From contig OW388300.1 in the NCBI GenBank assembly GCA_936450465.1, positions 21,949,232 to 22,013,231 of the forward strand: DNA of 64,000 nt, in the 5' to 3' direction. This DNA is from Gibbula magus (Eukaryota > Mollusca > Gastropoda > Trochida > Trochidae). This document shows, in pieces, positions 34,184 to 47,906 of the stretch. The stretch's first letter is position 1; every line of letters starts with the position of its first letter. A program made the position numbers and the translations under genes. The notes beneath the pieces are model-generated. The model did not search any database and was not told the origin of the DNA. It worked only from the letters and a program-made list of their open reading frames with translations.

Positions 34184-37100
34184 TTAAGACATTCGACGGT
34201 AGAAGTTAGCTCCTTGCCAAAAGGCGTCATAATATTGTTGCGAGGACGGTTGTGATTGTCCTGGCTGGGTATACACGGGGCTTTGCCCATTACCTTCCAC
34301 CTCGGCGTTCCCGTTCTGCCCATTACCCCCTTCCATCGGCTCCGGTTCCTGTTGTTCCACGGGCGGAGGAGTGGCGTCCCATTTGAACCCCCCAGTCATT
34401 GAAATAGCTAGGGGGTCAACTGGGCCCGAGGGGGCTGTAGCCCCTTCTGGGGAGAGGGTTGTTGGTTCACCTGTTGGTGTAGGAGTTGTTGTGGTCGTTG
34501 TTGTAGTTGCCGTCGTTCCTTGAGGAATAGTCGGTCGATATAGTTGAGAGTTTTGCGGCTTTTGACGAGGCTGTTGGTATTGGTTGGTACGGTATTGGGT
34601 TGCCGGTCTTCTGTGCTGCTGATGTCGTTGCTGTGGATAATATGACGTTGGACGTTGCTGTGTTGCTGTACGTTGTTGTGATGTCGGACGTTGCTGTGTT
34701 GCTGTACGTTGTTGTGATGTCGGACGTTGTTGTGTTGCTGTACGTTGATGTGTTGTTGGACGTTGCTGTGTTGCTGTATGTTGTTGTGATGTTGGACGTG
34801 CTGGGTATTGCGGTTGACGACGGTAAGGTTGTCTATAATATGTTTGATATCCATTTTGAGGATTGTACTGGCGAGGTGGAGTTATCTGATACGTTGGTCT
34901 TCGTTGATATTGGTAGCTGTTCTGGCGAGGTTGATATCCCTGGTATTGGGATTTGTAATATCCGGACGATGCCGATGTTTGGTACGTTTGAGGGTAGCCT
35001 CTTCTGTAAGTTGGATTTGGCTGAGTGGGAGGTTTGCGGTAGCTATATGTTTGTTGACTCTGAGTTTGTGGTCTGTATTGTTGTGGTTGACGGTATGCCT
35101 GATACTGGGTAGGGTAAGTGTTTTGCTGTCGTTGCTGCTGTTGCTGCTGTTGCTGCTGGGTTGCCGGGTATCCTGCTTGTTGATATTGAGACTGTGTCTG
35201 ATACTGCTGACGACGGTAGGAAGGATGGATGTACTCGCTTGGTATGGACTGTTGGTAGGGAGTATACGCTAGAGCGGCAACTGAAAAGATAGATATACAA
35301 TACATAAAATATATGGAAGAATGATACACCGTTTGTTCTACCTGATCCATTTACAATACCTTAATATATTGATCCATATTTTTGTCAGCATTCTGACGGT
35401 TTGTATATTGAATTTGATTAATTCGTATACGATTTCATTTCGTAATGACAGCGATGGCCAATGGAATCCTAAAACATGTATATAACTGGCTGTTCTGAGG
35501 CAGTTGTGGTGCTAAGTGTCACCACGTACATATGTACATTCTACATGTAGGCATCAACAGTAAGACACATATTTAAACTGATCCACATTTTTCTCAAAGT
35601 AGTCAATAGACTAAAACAGGCTTTATAGGGTCATTTCGAACATTGATGTCAATATTCTGTTTGTTTTATCTCCAAGTTTAGGGTGAAGCGGATCATGTAA
35701 TTCTTGACAGCTTACATCCAAAAACAAAACAAAACAGGTGAATAGTTATTGAGTTTCATTTGTACATATAGGTGAAGGTCACAAACCTCTTTGGGGACAA
35801 CACTCTCACTATGAGTAAGCCAATAAAATAATTGGAATACCATGGGTTCCTGGGATTGTTAAACGGGTTATAAAAGTAAACACAAGTTAGCATGCCCAAC
35901 ACAGTTTGTTATTTACCGCCAGCTATCAATCACCCTAAACAGCCAGGTAGGAAGGAGAATCAGATGTAGAACAAGAAGAGTTCATACCAGGTTAATAAAT
36001 AATGTTTATTGCAGGAAATAAGTGTCTCGTACACAGCTTAGTGACAATTTATACCCTGGGAGATCTTTTTTTATTCCAAACCTAATAATAGCATGGTGTA
36101 GGCTCATATCTTTAGTCAGTTTTCTATTGTTTTTTCTCCACCTATCCTTGGATGTCTGTCCTCTGGTGTTTGTTATTGTTATTGTATAATTCCATTCTTC
36201 CTTACATTCTAAGTTTGTAAATGACGACTTCTACCGACAAGGGTGACATGCTTATCATGTTCTGGAAAACTTGATGTCATTGCCTTTCAGTTTTTAAATT
36301 GTTTACATTTACATTTTTCCTAGTTAGTCAATAACATTTGGAAATATTTCACTATCGAAACGTCTTTCATTCTAAAACATTTAAAATATGATTTATAGGG
36401 TATCTAATATTTTGAAGAGTACCATCTTAATAATATTATTGATATGTACACGTATATGCCATTCTTATTCGTGTTCACGCATGCTACAGATTTCTTAAAG
36501 TGTATATGGAATAAACATTACATAACGCGGAAAGGAAATTGCTAAATTTGGTATTAATTTATAGTAAAAGAGTGTCCTGAGTCGTATTTACTCATAAACG
36601 TAGCAAATCTCCACCGCATTTATGACACATTTGGTAAACCGTGTGTCGTCCAGTATTGAAAACATTTAGTCTCTAGTTCTCTCTAGTTGTTAATATAATT
36701 AATATCTTTTTTTATGTATACAGATAGTTCAATATTGATATGGCATAAACTGAAAACAGTTTTTCAAAACGAAATGTAGCAATATTTAAAAACCTTTGAT
36801 TCATCACTTAGAAAATACATTTTATAATAAACAATATGAACTATGTACTACCATAGAACCGACATGTGCTCAATTAGCACTGCATAAACAATATATTGTA
36901 TATGTTAAAAGAGATAACTTTACATTGGACAATTCGTTTCTTCGTTATATGTAACCTTCTTAACATATTAAAATTAATATCATATCCACTGCCTTTAAAC
37001 AGGCATCAGCAATGCCAAAAACATTTCTAAAATTAAAGGTGTTTACATATTTTATAGCGTAAAATAACGTTTTGAATTTTCCTTTTTTTGTTCAACGTAG

Positions 37101-39415
37101 TGAAAATCTCATTTGGATTTTAAACAACTAGTGTATTCATGGTTGTGTCTGTTTGAAAAATCAAATGCAAATTTGGGCATCAATAATAGCAATAGTATTT
37201 ATTGATATGCTAATAGAATAATAAGTGAATCCAAACTAGCCCCGAGAAGTATCTTAACTGCCTGTCAGTGTAAATATGTATCGTAATCGGTTGGTTTGAG
37301 AAATGATTTCAAGGTCCGTGAAGCCTTGGAGTCAGACAGATTACCTTTACAACATACCAAGATGCGCACAACCGCGGACAAAAACCACCTCATGGTGGAT
37401 CAGGTTTTAGAGTGCCTACTTGGCGTCATTAGGCCTCTACAATGACGTCATCAGTCAGGACATGGTTGATGTCATGGTTTAGTGGCAGATACATATCAGA
37501 GCCATGTTCAAGAGATGTTAAAAGTAATCACTCAATGAGCGGCAAGCGGATTCCACCACCTTTTGTCCTGTGTTTTAATCTTCTCTTGAACGCAATTGCT
37601 CAATGTAGCGCTACGTAGCAAATCTAGTAAACCTCGAGGAATCGCACCGTGTCGTTCAGGGGAGAATGGGCGCTAAAAGTGAGCGCTCATTGAGCGATTA
37701 TAAGCACTCACTGTTATGGAACGGATCCCTGGTGGTGTTTTTGGTTCAGCATTCATAATTGAGAGACAAGTACTAAATATGTTTCACTTTTAATTGAACT
37801 GCCGGATAGTGCATCAAGCAGTCTTATTTGCCAAAACAAATCACATACGAGAGTTTATTAAGAACGTAACAATAACACTTTATCATTTTATCGGATCTAT
37901 AAAATCGTTTGTTTGTTACTTCTACGCATCTCTCCAATGTTAATTTGGAGACAAATAATGGGTGTATGGTTTAAATCTTTAAATAGAATAATTACAATTT
38001 TATTTCAAAATCAAAACATTAAATTTGTTCGTGGACATCAACCAAACAAAGACGCGATCCATGTCCATCATCTGTGTAATACTGGTTTCCAATGGTTTCC
38101 ATTGTAATCACATTGTTGACTTCGCCTCATTCTTATTTTCGTTTATATTGTTAATGAATCAATAATATAAGTTTCAATATATATTATATATTCCATTTTA
38201 TTTTTCACATTCGTATAAGATTCAAATAACTGTGTCGAAAAGTCGCACTCCCTGAATAAAGAAGTTGTTATTAAATGAGTGCTTTTATTTGACTTCAAAC
38301 TTCTAAAATGCCACTCAAAGCAATGTGCTTATCATTAGTATATTATCGTGCAACCTGGCACACTTTGAAACAATATAAGGTATGATAAATATAATTGGAA
38401 TCGGTTATACACAAAACTTTAAGCGTTTAGTTTAAGTGTTTACTTTGAATACGGCTAATTAATAACATCAGTATAGCACTTTATCCCAAGATAGTATGAA
38501 CATATATAGGTCCCAATTTGGTTCTTATAAATCAACATAGTTATGTAAACATATGATTAGCTATGCAAACTTAAATCATGTTTTTTTATCAGCATTGAGA
38601 CAGTCTGATCCATTGTTTTATTTAGTTAAGTGACCAACAAAGGCACGACGAACATACTTCAAGGGAGACAACACGACAAAATGTTACTCTGGAGGTAATG
38701 GACTTCATTTTAGTAGGTACATCATGAGCTATTTCTCAAAGTATTTCCCGATAAAAGAGATTTCGGGTATGTTGCCAATATATCTGTTCTTCAACATTGT
38801 GTTCCCATGAATGTAAACTCTTATCGAAAGAATGAAGTCAACTGTGCCGAACAGAGGAGTCGCTGTTCAAAGTTACGTCATCGCTTATAAGTGTCAAACA
38901 GTCAATGGAATGACGTCACATTAGTTTTTTACTGGTTCCAATAGTCAGTTCCATATTGGTTATTGATGTTTCGTCACCAATGTTCGTAGATGGAGCAATG
39001 CAAGAATAATTGGCTGATACATTGAGACCAAGTCCCAAAGTGACTGAAATGGTGACAATTAATGAGAACATAAAGATGACTTAACATCACTGTAACATTA
39101 CTTCATGTACCATATCGTACAGGCCCTTCTTTCACAAAGCAACCTTAGGTTAACATTAACTCCCTTACTTTAACATTGCACTAAGGAACCTTAGTGACTT
39201 ACGGTCACCTTAGCGCATTGACAATGAAACCTGCTTTAGGAATTAAGTTTATGGGTCATCGTTTAATGTTGAACATCGTTTATTGTTGAACATTGTACAT
39301 AGGACATACGTACTATGTTAAATATTTCAAGTTTATAAAATTGTTTAGATTTACCTGAGTTATACGTAAGTCCATAAATAAACAGGATCGTGACCAGGTG
39401 ACATGCTTTCGTCAT
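34184..39415 (-). CDS. gene 5: secreted Gln/Tyr/Pro-rich protein, two coding exons (385 aa)
   Basis: The CDS joins 39355-39415 (61 nt) to 34184-35280 (1097 nt). The donor is G|GTAAATC and the acceptor is tatcttttcag. The junction is phase 1, total 1158 nt, with an intron of about 4.1 kb. The signal peptide begins MTKACHLVTI and likely ends near VAALA (about residue 25). Residues 28-270 are very rich in Gln, Tyr, Pro and Arg, with a polyglutamine run and about four copies of a 12-residue unit (RTATQQRPTSQQ). A Thr run then leads to an acidic Gly/Asn/Glu segment. The end carries QQYYDAFW (368-375), a form of the cluster octapeptide. Composition resembles disordered, cross-linkable extracellular matrix or adhesive proteins. 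The signal exon resembles that of gene 6. Another exon in the long intron cannot be ruled out. Confidence 0.75.
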
Positions 39416-40955
39416 GGCGTGAGAAGTTGACTGTCTGAAAGACACAAATCATCAGTTGAAAAAAACACACCTCCCTCCCGGTCATGCCCCGTGTGGTTTG
39501 TAATTACACCACGCATAACAACACGGGCCCATTCCAAGGAAATATAGTATTAATACCATTCTAAATAAGTTAGTTTTAAAGCATTTCCAATAATACACTC
39601 ACTCCAAGATGTTTGGATTTCAGAACGTTATTAGACTTAGAAATATGAGCAAAGAACCCACAAGAATAGTTTACCAACACAATGATAAAATGGTCTTTCT
39701 AAAATGAAGAAATAAATCAATGTTTCAGTTTAAATTATACAGAAACAGGTACAGTACTGTACTGGAAGAGATTGATGCACGTCCTACTAGTCATAACCCC
39801 CACCCCTCTCCATCATTGTATGCAGGCCTATATGTATATACTGTGTGTCATCATTCACGGATGTACAGACTGACGGTAGGCATGTAGCGGATACAGTAAA
39901 GTACCGGATATAGAGGAGCTGCGCATCAATCATACTACTTCAGTTTTATTTCCTTACTTTGCACGACGGAGACTCAAGGTTAGTAGGTCGCATGTATATA
40001 TACATTATTTGCTAAATGTTACTAGTCTTCTGCGTTAATTTGAAGAACTGACTTCTTAGATAAGAAAAACAAAAGTTACGTACATCAAAAGCAATGACAA
40101 GCATATTAATTTCACCAAACTTGGGTAACACAGAATGTATTTAAATAGGTTGTACCTGAGAGTGTGGATAAAATAAGCCACAAAGGAAGTCCTAATATAA
40201 CTGAGGAAAGAGGGAATAAATGTAAACATTTTCTAACGTTTTAGAATACGTTCATCCAGTTATTATCAAAGTATTCAAAATGGTAACAACTACATTCTAC
40301 CAATAAATTATGTTTGACCTGATATTATTGGTATTCTAAATTATGCAATGATGAACATTGAAGAACTATTTTATGGAGTGCAACTTCTTTATTCTGTTCC
40401 TGTTTGGTTTGTTGAGGTTGTTTATTAACGACATAAGAATATATGTCGGAACTCACCATTACATAAATAAAAAAGGTGTATATGAAGAACATAGTTCTTC
40501 GTTGTGTTCTGTTTCATTTGACTTAATCACCACGTCCGTGTAAGTTTTAAGAAATGTTGTTTTCTTTTAAGCGCCAGATGGTTAAGAGTAATATTAACTT
40601 ACACCATACTTATTCCACATTGCCGTCTCATCTGCACTGCACTTTCTCGTGGTCAGTTAACAAACTTCAGAAATGGATCGTCCTCTGAGGAGTTACAAAT
40701 ACAGTTATAAAGTATAAATGATATTCCATTAGCATAGTATCTGAGCAGTCAGATTTAATGTTATGGTACTAAGAAAATAATACCTTGATTCTCCTTGTCC
40801 CGATAAACGTGCTATTCCTATGAAACACTCACATTCTCGGGGGTAATGCCACAATGTTAATGACACGGGAAAGCTGTGTTTGCGCCTGTATGAAACTCTG
40901 TCCAGGGGGGAAGAATGCCAGGGGCATCTATCTCACCTGTCAGTTCCTCACTTAC

Positions 40956-41062
40956 CTGACGGACAGGTGCTGGCTTAATACAATACCTGTCCTCCAGTCG
41001 AACCCAGGTATTTATTGTATTAACTGTTGACTTCATCAATTTCCATATTTGTTAATAAATAT
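40956..41062 (-). promoter_or_regulatory. candidate promoter and noncoding first exon of gene 5
   Basis: On the minus strand a TATA-like run (TTTATATATATT, about 41050-41062) precedes a region ending at a strong donor, CGTCAG|GTAAGTGAGG (exon edge 40956). The coding signal exon of gene 5 has its own acceptor (ctttcag, exon edge 39434), so a spliced 5' UTR exon is required upstream, and this is the best candidate. The start site is uncertain. Confidence 0.3.
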
Positions 41063-41084
41063 ATATAAAAATCGAAGTGGAAAA

Positions 41085-41280
41085 CACAAGAAAACAATTA
41101 TATTTTTTAGATACCAACTTCTTTATTGTGAAAATACACGACGTTTCGGCATTAACTGTCTCTGTAACAAACAGTGAAAAAGATGCAATAACTGACCCGG
41201 GTAGCACGCGAGAAAAGAGTCACTTATCATGGTCAAATCAAAAGAATAACCACTGCAACACACCATTCTAATACTTGCAT
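41085..41280 (-). repeat. possible Penelope-like 3' terminal relic
   Basis: The minus strand reads 'gttaatgccgaaacgtcgtg' followed by 'cacaataaag', a layout commonly seen at the 3' ends of Penelope-like elements (a '...cgaaacgt...' block before a poly(A)-like signal). No coding part is attached. Confidence 0.3.
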
Positions 41281-41284
41281 AGAT

Positions 41285-43475
41285 GTTAAATGTTGAGCAA
41301 AAACATAACTTCAGATTACACGAATACAGAAGTTCTTCTCCATTCATTTCTCTTAAGTCATTCCGCCTTCAATATCAAACAAAGAAGAGAAATACCTTGT
41401 TTAATCAGTTGCCCATTAGGAAGAGAGCTACACGACATAACAAACAGATACGACGCACTTGCTCTGAGCTGCTTTGACTTTTGAAAACAATTTTATGTCG
41501 GACCTTTGTAACCATTTTATAATATTGTGTCATTCATTTTGGTGAAATTCTAAACAGGTAGGAATTACTATTAGTAACCATTGGTCGAGAGTAATTGAGG
41601 ACGTAATTCAAGATGACATTTTCTACAATTAAACTGCTTCTCAGTTCTGTTTATTTTGAGTAAAGTTTTGTTTATTTTCGTTATATTTTCCCCTTACTTA
41701 AACGAGGTTTATGAAAATAGTATTCAAGATTAAAATCATATTTTGCAATAACTTCAGAAGTGACAACGTCATGAATTACGATAAATGAAAGATTCTTAAA
41801 ACATGTTTTAAACTGTTTTTTTGTTGTTGTATTAGAATATTCTACTACTCAAATAAGTTTCCATATTTTCACTTCAAGTATTGAATGCATAATTTAGTCC
41901 ACAATTGTTATCATGGGTATAAGTCTCACCGTTGCCAATATTGTTTTATCCAAATATTTCGTTATTCATTATGCAGTTATAAACACGTTGTATGTACAGA
42001 ATGTATCTCCTTTGTCTTACACATGCAATATAAATGTTGACTATCAACCGCTCCATAGTTCTCTATGATGATATGTAACATGAATGACAACTCTGACAAC
42101 TTTACCAGACCGCCAGGTAGTTTTTCTTCCGTAAAGTCATAAAGCAAGTCATGCTGTTGACAATTGCTGGAGGATACCAGAATGATTATGGTCTTCAATC
42201 GCCACGCTCGTTTTATGAAGGTAAATGAATACATTTGCTTATCATGTGTCCCACTTCCCAATATGACAGACCTCAAGAAGTGAAAGAAAAATCTCAAGGC
42301 GACAAACATAGTAAATCGTACTTTCAAGGATCATTTAAAAGTATTTCATAATGTCAATTTTTTAAATAAATGATACAAAACGCGTACTTACATTGTTTGT
42401 GTACTCCTAATTTCCGGTGGTATATGTGCAGCCAGAGATGTATCATGAAGACACAGCGATGGGGATGTATATGTAGTTATATACATGTTAGTAAGTTCAG
42501 AGAATAGGTCATTGGTGATGTATGAGTGATGACATTGCGTTATGAGAGGGGGTCATTTTACTGTCTGACCTTCAGGTCACCTGTTCACACCAATGTTAAA
42601 TTACTTACCGGACATGTGTTATCTTGACTTCTATACTAATAGACGCCAACTAACACCTCGCCGTAATAGCGCCAATGTTCCTGTCAACAGTTATTATTCT
42701 ATTTAGTAATCAATACATCAAATGGATTACCTTAATTACATACATTACAATATGAATTGATGTTGTGGAGATGATGTCGTATTGTTAGATCGCTATTTTG
42801 TGCTATGAATATTTATAATAGTATGCTAGTATGAGGATGTGCATTTTTCATTCTTCTGTCTTAAACAAGACAGTAACATTCTAAAAGAAAATGTATTATA
42901 TATTTATTTATTTAATTTATGTATTCCAAAAAATTCAGGACCACATGCACAATTAGCCAAATACTATAATACCATTTCCAAATCCAGCTATTTAAATTTT
43001 TAATAAACGTGCGGTCTTTATTTATTAACTAAAATTCTTTAGAAAGTCGCTTACAGAAACCCTAATGACTAATTTCGGAGATAGGTGATATAATAAATGT
43101 AATAATATAAAAATCTTACAAAATATAACCTACCTACAAAGTTAAGCATCTAATTGACTTAAATGTACGTTTTCAATTTGTTCATAGTATTGAAAATTAA
43201 TTGTTCATACTTCATTTTGACCAACTACTTATTTTTCACTCACCGCAATGACATGTATTTCTGGTAGAGTCTGATGAAAATAAGATATGTTATCGGAGTG
43301 TACAGTTGAAATGAATGGAATGTGCTCCGTCATCGTCTTGTATATCGGCAACACCCATAGTTTAACACGTGCAAACTTGAGTTCGGGCACAACGTCCCGC
43401 GTTCTCAACCATTTGAAACAGTTCAACATTATTAATGCACGTGAAAAGTGTATCGCTGGGTCGAACTTTGTTTAA
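41285..43475. other. noncoding stretch between gene 5 promoter and LINE relic
   Basis: No gene is supported. The frame at 41977-42327 (minus) begins with a hydrophobic stretch after an ATG, but no phase-1 donor follows as in the cluster genes. Possible donors at about 42391 and 42611 are isolated. Confidence 0.35.
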
Positions 43476-43593
43476 GTAGGAGAATGTCCGAAAACTGGAG
43501 ATTATTTTCGCACGCGGAGTAGGTTGTCGGCCTAACGGCCTCAAACCTGCTCCTCGTGCGAAAATAATTTCCAGTTTTCGGACATTCTCCTAT
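43476..43593. mobile_element. near-perfect hairpin (foldback) repeat
   Basis: The arms start taggagaatgtccgaaaact and end with its reverse complement. They cover about 55 bases each, with a short loop centred on cggcctaacggcc. Only a few mismatches separate the arms. It abuts the 3' end of the LINE relic. Confidence 0.8.
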
Positions 43594-43619
43594 ACATAAT
43601 CTATTATAACCACTATACA

Positions 43620-44531
43620 AAAATAATAATAATAATGCATTTGTGTAAGCGCCTAATGTCCAACTAATGCTGCTCAGTGGCACTGGAAGCCAGTGTAGTG
43701 ACCTCAGCACCGGGGTGATGTGTTCCTGACATTTAGTCCTAGTGATGACTCTGACGGCTCTGTTTTGTACAAGCTGGAGATGTTGAACAGCTCCTGCACC
43801 AGACACAACGGAGTTACAGTAGTCCAGCCGTGAGATGACGTACGACTGAACTAAGAGTTTGGTTGTGTCCAAATAGCGGTGGGTTTTTCTATTCGGCTGA
43901 GATGGAAGGTCGCTGATCTTGCTGTTGTTATAGCTTGGGATTCTTGTGACATTGCAAATTAGACCACAACGCCGAGATCCTTCACCTGGGGCACAGGGCA
44001 GATAGTCTGGTCTCCAACAGTGAGACTACAATCGCCTATTTTACGAAGTTGCAGCCTGGTCCCAATGATCATGAACTCTTATTTGTCATCATTGAGCTTC
44101 AGAAAGGTGTTGGTCATCCATATCTTGACATCAGCAATACAACTCTCAATAACATCTTTTTCTTGTTTAACTTCAGTTGGTATTATTCCTATGTATAACT
44201 GGTTATCGCCTGCATAACCGTGGAATTTCAGGTTGTGCCTCCGGAAGATATTGCCTATTGAGAGAATGTACAGTGAAAACAGAATCGGGCAAAGTACCGA
44301 CCCTTGTGCAACACCAAACTTGGTTTTTCTGATGGATGAAGTTTCATTATGGACCTTGACTTTCATTGTTCTATTTGACAGATAGGATTTGAACCATTGT
44401 AGTGCCGTTCCTGTGATTCCTAGTGTGTGTTCTAGCCTCTGCAGGAGAATAGTGTAGTCCACAGTGTCAAATGCCGCTGAAAGATCAAGTAACACTAGAA
44501 GCACAACCTCTCGCTTGTCCATATGAGTCAA
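43620..44531 (-). pseudogene. LINE (CR1/Jockey-like) reverse transcriptase relic
   Basis: On the minus strand the frame from 44531 carries RT motif A (LDLSAAFDTVDY), motif B (GVAQGSVLCPILF) and motif C as FHGYAGDNQLY, where the usual Y-A-D-D has become Y-A-G-D, so the catalytic pair is lost. A stop at 44079 interrupts it. A further frame (to about 43660) has SYVISRLDYCNSVVSG and VRVITRT, the usual C-terminal part of these enzymes. The 3' end runs into an ATT-repeat tail near 43625-43640, typical for this class. The first half of the element is degraded (44532-45060) and the endonuclease is missing. Inactive. Confidence 0.8.
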
Positions 44532-45920
44532 GATATCATTCTGAACTCTGAGCAGAGCTGTTTTTGTGCTGTGCTTTTCTTTTTAAGCTGACTGAAAATT
44601 TTTATTCATCTGATGAAAGTTCATATGAATCTTCAACCACCTGAGAACAACTTTTGTCCAACACCTTTGACAGAAAGGGTAAAGTTAGAAACAGACCTGT
44701 AATTCTTTGGTTCACATGGTTCAAGATTTGCTTCTTTAGGAGTGGTCAGATGATGACTTCTTTAAACATGTCGGTACTGAGACTTCTTGGAGGGAGGCAT
44801 TGACGACTGAAGAAACAAGACATTGGCATGATTCCAGACAGTTTCTGAGGAGCCAGGTTGGTATCGGATCCCATTCTCAAGATTACAAGATGCAGATATA
44901 ACAGTGTCTATAACCTCTTGGACGTCTGCTGGTTGAAATGTAACAATCTGTGTGCCGCAAAATGGTTGGTCCTGTTCTAGGGGATTGTTGCCATTGTTGG
45001 TGTTTAGCTAAGTCTTCATGAATGTTCTTGACTTTCATAATGAACCTGCAGCCTGTCAGCGCGGGTTACGGTGTTTCTGTATCACTTTAAACATTACATT
45101 CTTTAAGGATAGGTTCTATTATAATATTTTCGTGGAGCTAAATTCAAGGTACCACTCCTGTTTAAACATATATGTTAAGGATACAAGGTTATGACACAAT
45201 GCTGTCGAAACATTTACTGGTGGTAATCTTGGTGACTTTATATTGACATCTAGATAAAGCCTAGCGCCAATATACTGAAAATAAAAACAGTGAGAAGAGA
45301 AGCCTTTCATCGGCGCTGTGAGTGTGGAAAGCTTTGCTATGGCATAACAAGAAGACAAGACGTCAGTCTTTTATACATTGCATGATACAGTGTGTCTATT
45401 CTATCTACCAACTAAGATTTGGTTTCAAATATGACAGTTTGTTACAGGGATTAAACAAATACATGTATCAGGTTAAATATGCATGTTTGAATGACACCTA
45501 AAATGTTCTTAAATGTACTTAAGGTGAAAATTAACATATTATCATAAAACATGTGTACGTTTTCTTTATATGACATCTAGTGGTCACGTTATGTAAACTT
45601 GAGTGATAGAATGTCCACTTCCGTCTCAGTTTCAACAACTTGATTCTAACAGAACTGAGAGAGAACATCCATATGCAATGCCAAATTTGTTTATGCATAC
45701 TACCAGTAAAACAAATGACAAATATTAGCTCGTACTAAAGTAACATAATAATCATAATCTATATTCAAAGAGAAATATAATAGAGGTCATAATATTAGTA
45801 TAAAAAAACATCGATACGGTACTAATAAGCGATTGTAATAAAAGGTGGCGTGGACTTCAACGTGAAGGGATATTTGAATGTTAATATAATCAGTTACTGT
45901 GGCAGCTTAAATGTTATTCA
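44532..45920. other. degraded LINE flank and noncoding stretch 3' of gene 6
   Basis: Up to about 45060 this appears to be decayed LINE sequence in the same direction as 43620-44531. The frame at 45119-45358 (minus) follows an excellent acceptor (ctgtttttattttcag) but in phase 0 and without a partner exon, so it is not called as a gene. Confidence 0.35.
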
Positions 45921-46885
45921 TTAATGAAATGAATCGAAAACAATTCTGGTTTGATAAATGGTGCAGTTGTACGACGTAGAAGGTGAACACCCATTGACTA
46001 CAGTTGCTGTAAGTAAAGTAATTACAGTAAGGCACCTTAAACAATAAATGGTATTACGAAAACAAACAGAACTTGCATATTTATATAATATATATTTTGT
46101 ATTTATCACGATATTGCCCAATAACAAAACATAAAAACTATAATTATCTAAATCATGTTTTAAAAAACATCATATATAGTAAGTATGCAGATACAAGTTG
46201 ATGTCCCTGTGGTATATGTTATATACGCAAAGAAAAAAGTTAAGCGCCCCCTGATATTTTGGATGATATCTTTTCGAGAATATTTTAAATAGTTAAACAA
46301 GGTTCATTTATGAGAAGAGTAGTGTGTGTGCGATACGTTCCAACCAGTGATGCGTGACTGTCGCGCCTACACGTTCGGGGCATGCACGTGCAACATGCTA
46401 CGCTAAGGATCACAAAAAGCAGTATGACCCAACTGCATTTATATGTACGCAGCATTTAGGTCAGATATAGTCGAAATGTAGATATGCAGATACATGTTAT
46501 GTAAACACTCATTGGTCTTGCAAAACTCATCATTTGTTGTAATGAATCATGCTGTAATGGTTTGGTATTTTTTCATCCCATACTTACAAAAGGCAATTTG
46601 AAAGTATTTCATTAAACTGTACACGTCACAGTTAAGTAGCATCAATGTCCTCATACACTGTCGATTTACATATTTACGAGCTGCTAGCTCCTTCAATGGC
46701 GTCCAAAATAAACGCCACCAAATATGTGTCTGATTTAATAGAAATTAAATCGTATAAAAAAATTAAAAAAAGAAGTCGTACAGCAACATTAAATGTTTTA
46801 TTGCAATAACCATTCACTCAGCAACAGTATACATGTTATTCTTACCAACAAGGAAAATGAAGCAGACCGTGATCAAATGACACAT
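45921..46885 (-). CDS. gene 6: very small secreted peptide with two mature Cys (41 aa)
   Basis: The CDS joins 46846-46885 (40 nt) to 45921-46006 (86 nt). The donor is G|GTAAGAAT and the acceptor is actttacttacag. The junction is phase 1 and the total is 126 nt. The signal peptide is MCHLITVCFI followed by FLVATVVNG, probably cleaved before Cys20. That leaves a peptide of about 22 residues with Cys20 and Cys28, which could form one disulfide, and an N-glycosylation site N27-C-T. It ends RIVFDSFH. The signal core (CHLITVCFIF) resembles that of gene 5 (CHLVTILFIY), suggesting duplication of the signal exon. It lacks the cluster octapeptide. Its shortness means that chance splicing signals are a real alternative. 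Confidence 0.5.
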
Positions 46886-47906
46886 GAATGAAATCGGGGT
46901 GCATTGTCCAATATCCAATCAGATGTATAACGGACTGGGAACTTGTACGACTTTATTAGCAGTTGGTTTTACTGTATAAGTACTTACAATTTATACCATT
47001 ATATTGAAAGGTACACAACTTTCTATTTTTTGCGGTGGTTTTTTTTTTACGTTTTACGTTCATGATGAATGTACATGTGCACAAATGACGTCATTTGTAT
47101 GTGCTTGGGATGAGTTATGTGCCCCCTATTCTGTGAAGTCGACGTCATACAATGGCAATATCATCGATGATCTATTATATATCTATTATTGATCTTTGAA
47201 CACTTTCTCTCAATACATGAAATTCAATGTGTTAAACTATTATAGTAATACGTATATTATACCATAATGATATAGAAAATGAATTACATTTCCTTCTCAT
47301 TTTCCCAGTGTATAACACTTTACGATCTAAGTATCTAAAACCATTAAGATACTTTTATAAATACCCAAGCGAAAGAAAATAAATATCACTGTTAACAGAT
47401 ACTAACACATTATCACTAGAGAATCTTGCAATGTACATAATATCTCGCAATGGATTCAAGAAAACAAATTGTAATAGATAAGAACTTGTTATGACTTACT
47501 ACGTATACTCATATGAATTGTAAATGTACTACAGGCCTGTGGCCTTTTCAGTACTGAAATAAAGATATGGATCTATATTGGATTTTTTTCGAAACACAAT
47601 AACAGATCAGAATAAGATGCCTTCAACCAAATGTAGAACATATTTAACGTGATTATCCCTTGATGTTGTTCGAACATGATACTCTTATCATTTTATATGT
47701 CTATGATTTAAAACACTTTTCATTAAGGTCAACATATTTACACAAATGTATAACTGCAGTGGTCTCATTCCAGATAGAGGCACGTTCTATTACCAATGAC
47801 CTGGTCGATCTTATCCATTTAAATTGCATTTACAATAGGACATGGAACTTGTGTGGAGACGTGTCGATAATCTTGTTTGTATCTTCATGTTGTTGATGCA
47901 TTGCTG

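Noticed and set aside
34600..35272. Plus-strand and alternative minus-strand frames opposite gene 5
   Set aside because: By-products of the CAG/CAA-rich and TTG/GTT-rich composition; no splice or start context.
41977..42327. 116-codon minus frame starting with a hydrophobic stretch
   Set aside because: No phase-1 donor after the hydrophobic part and no recognisable domain; only a weak superficial resemblance to gene 7.
45119..45358. Minus frame following a strong acceptor (ctgtttttattttcag), about 50 residues downstream of it
   Set aside because: Entry is phase 0 with no upstream exon found; phase-1 reading hits a stop at once, so it does not fit the cluster architecture.
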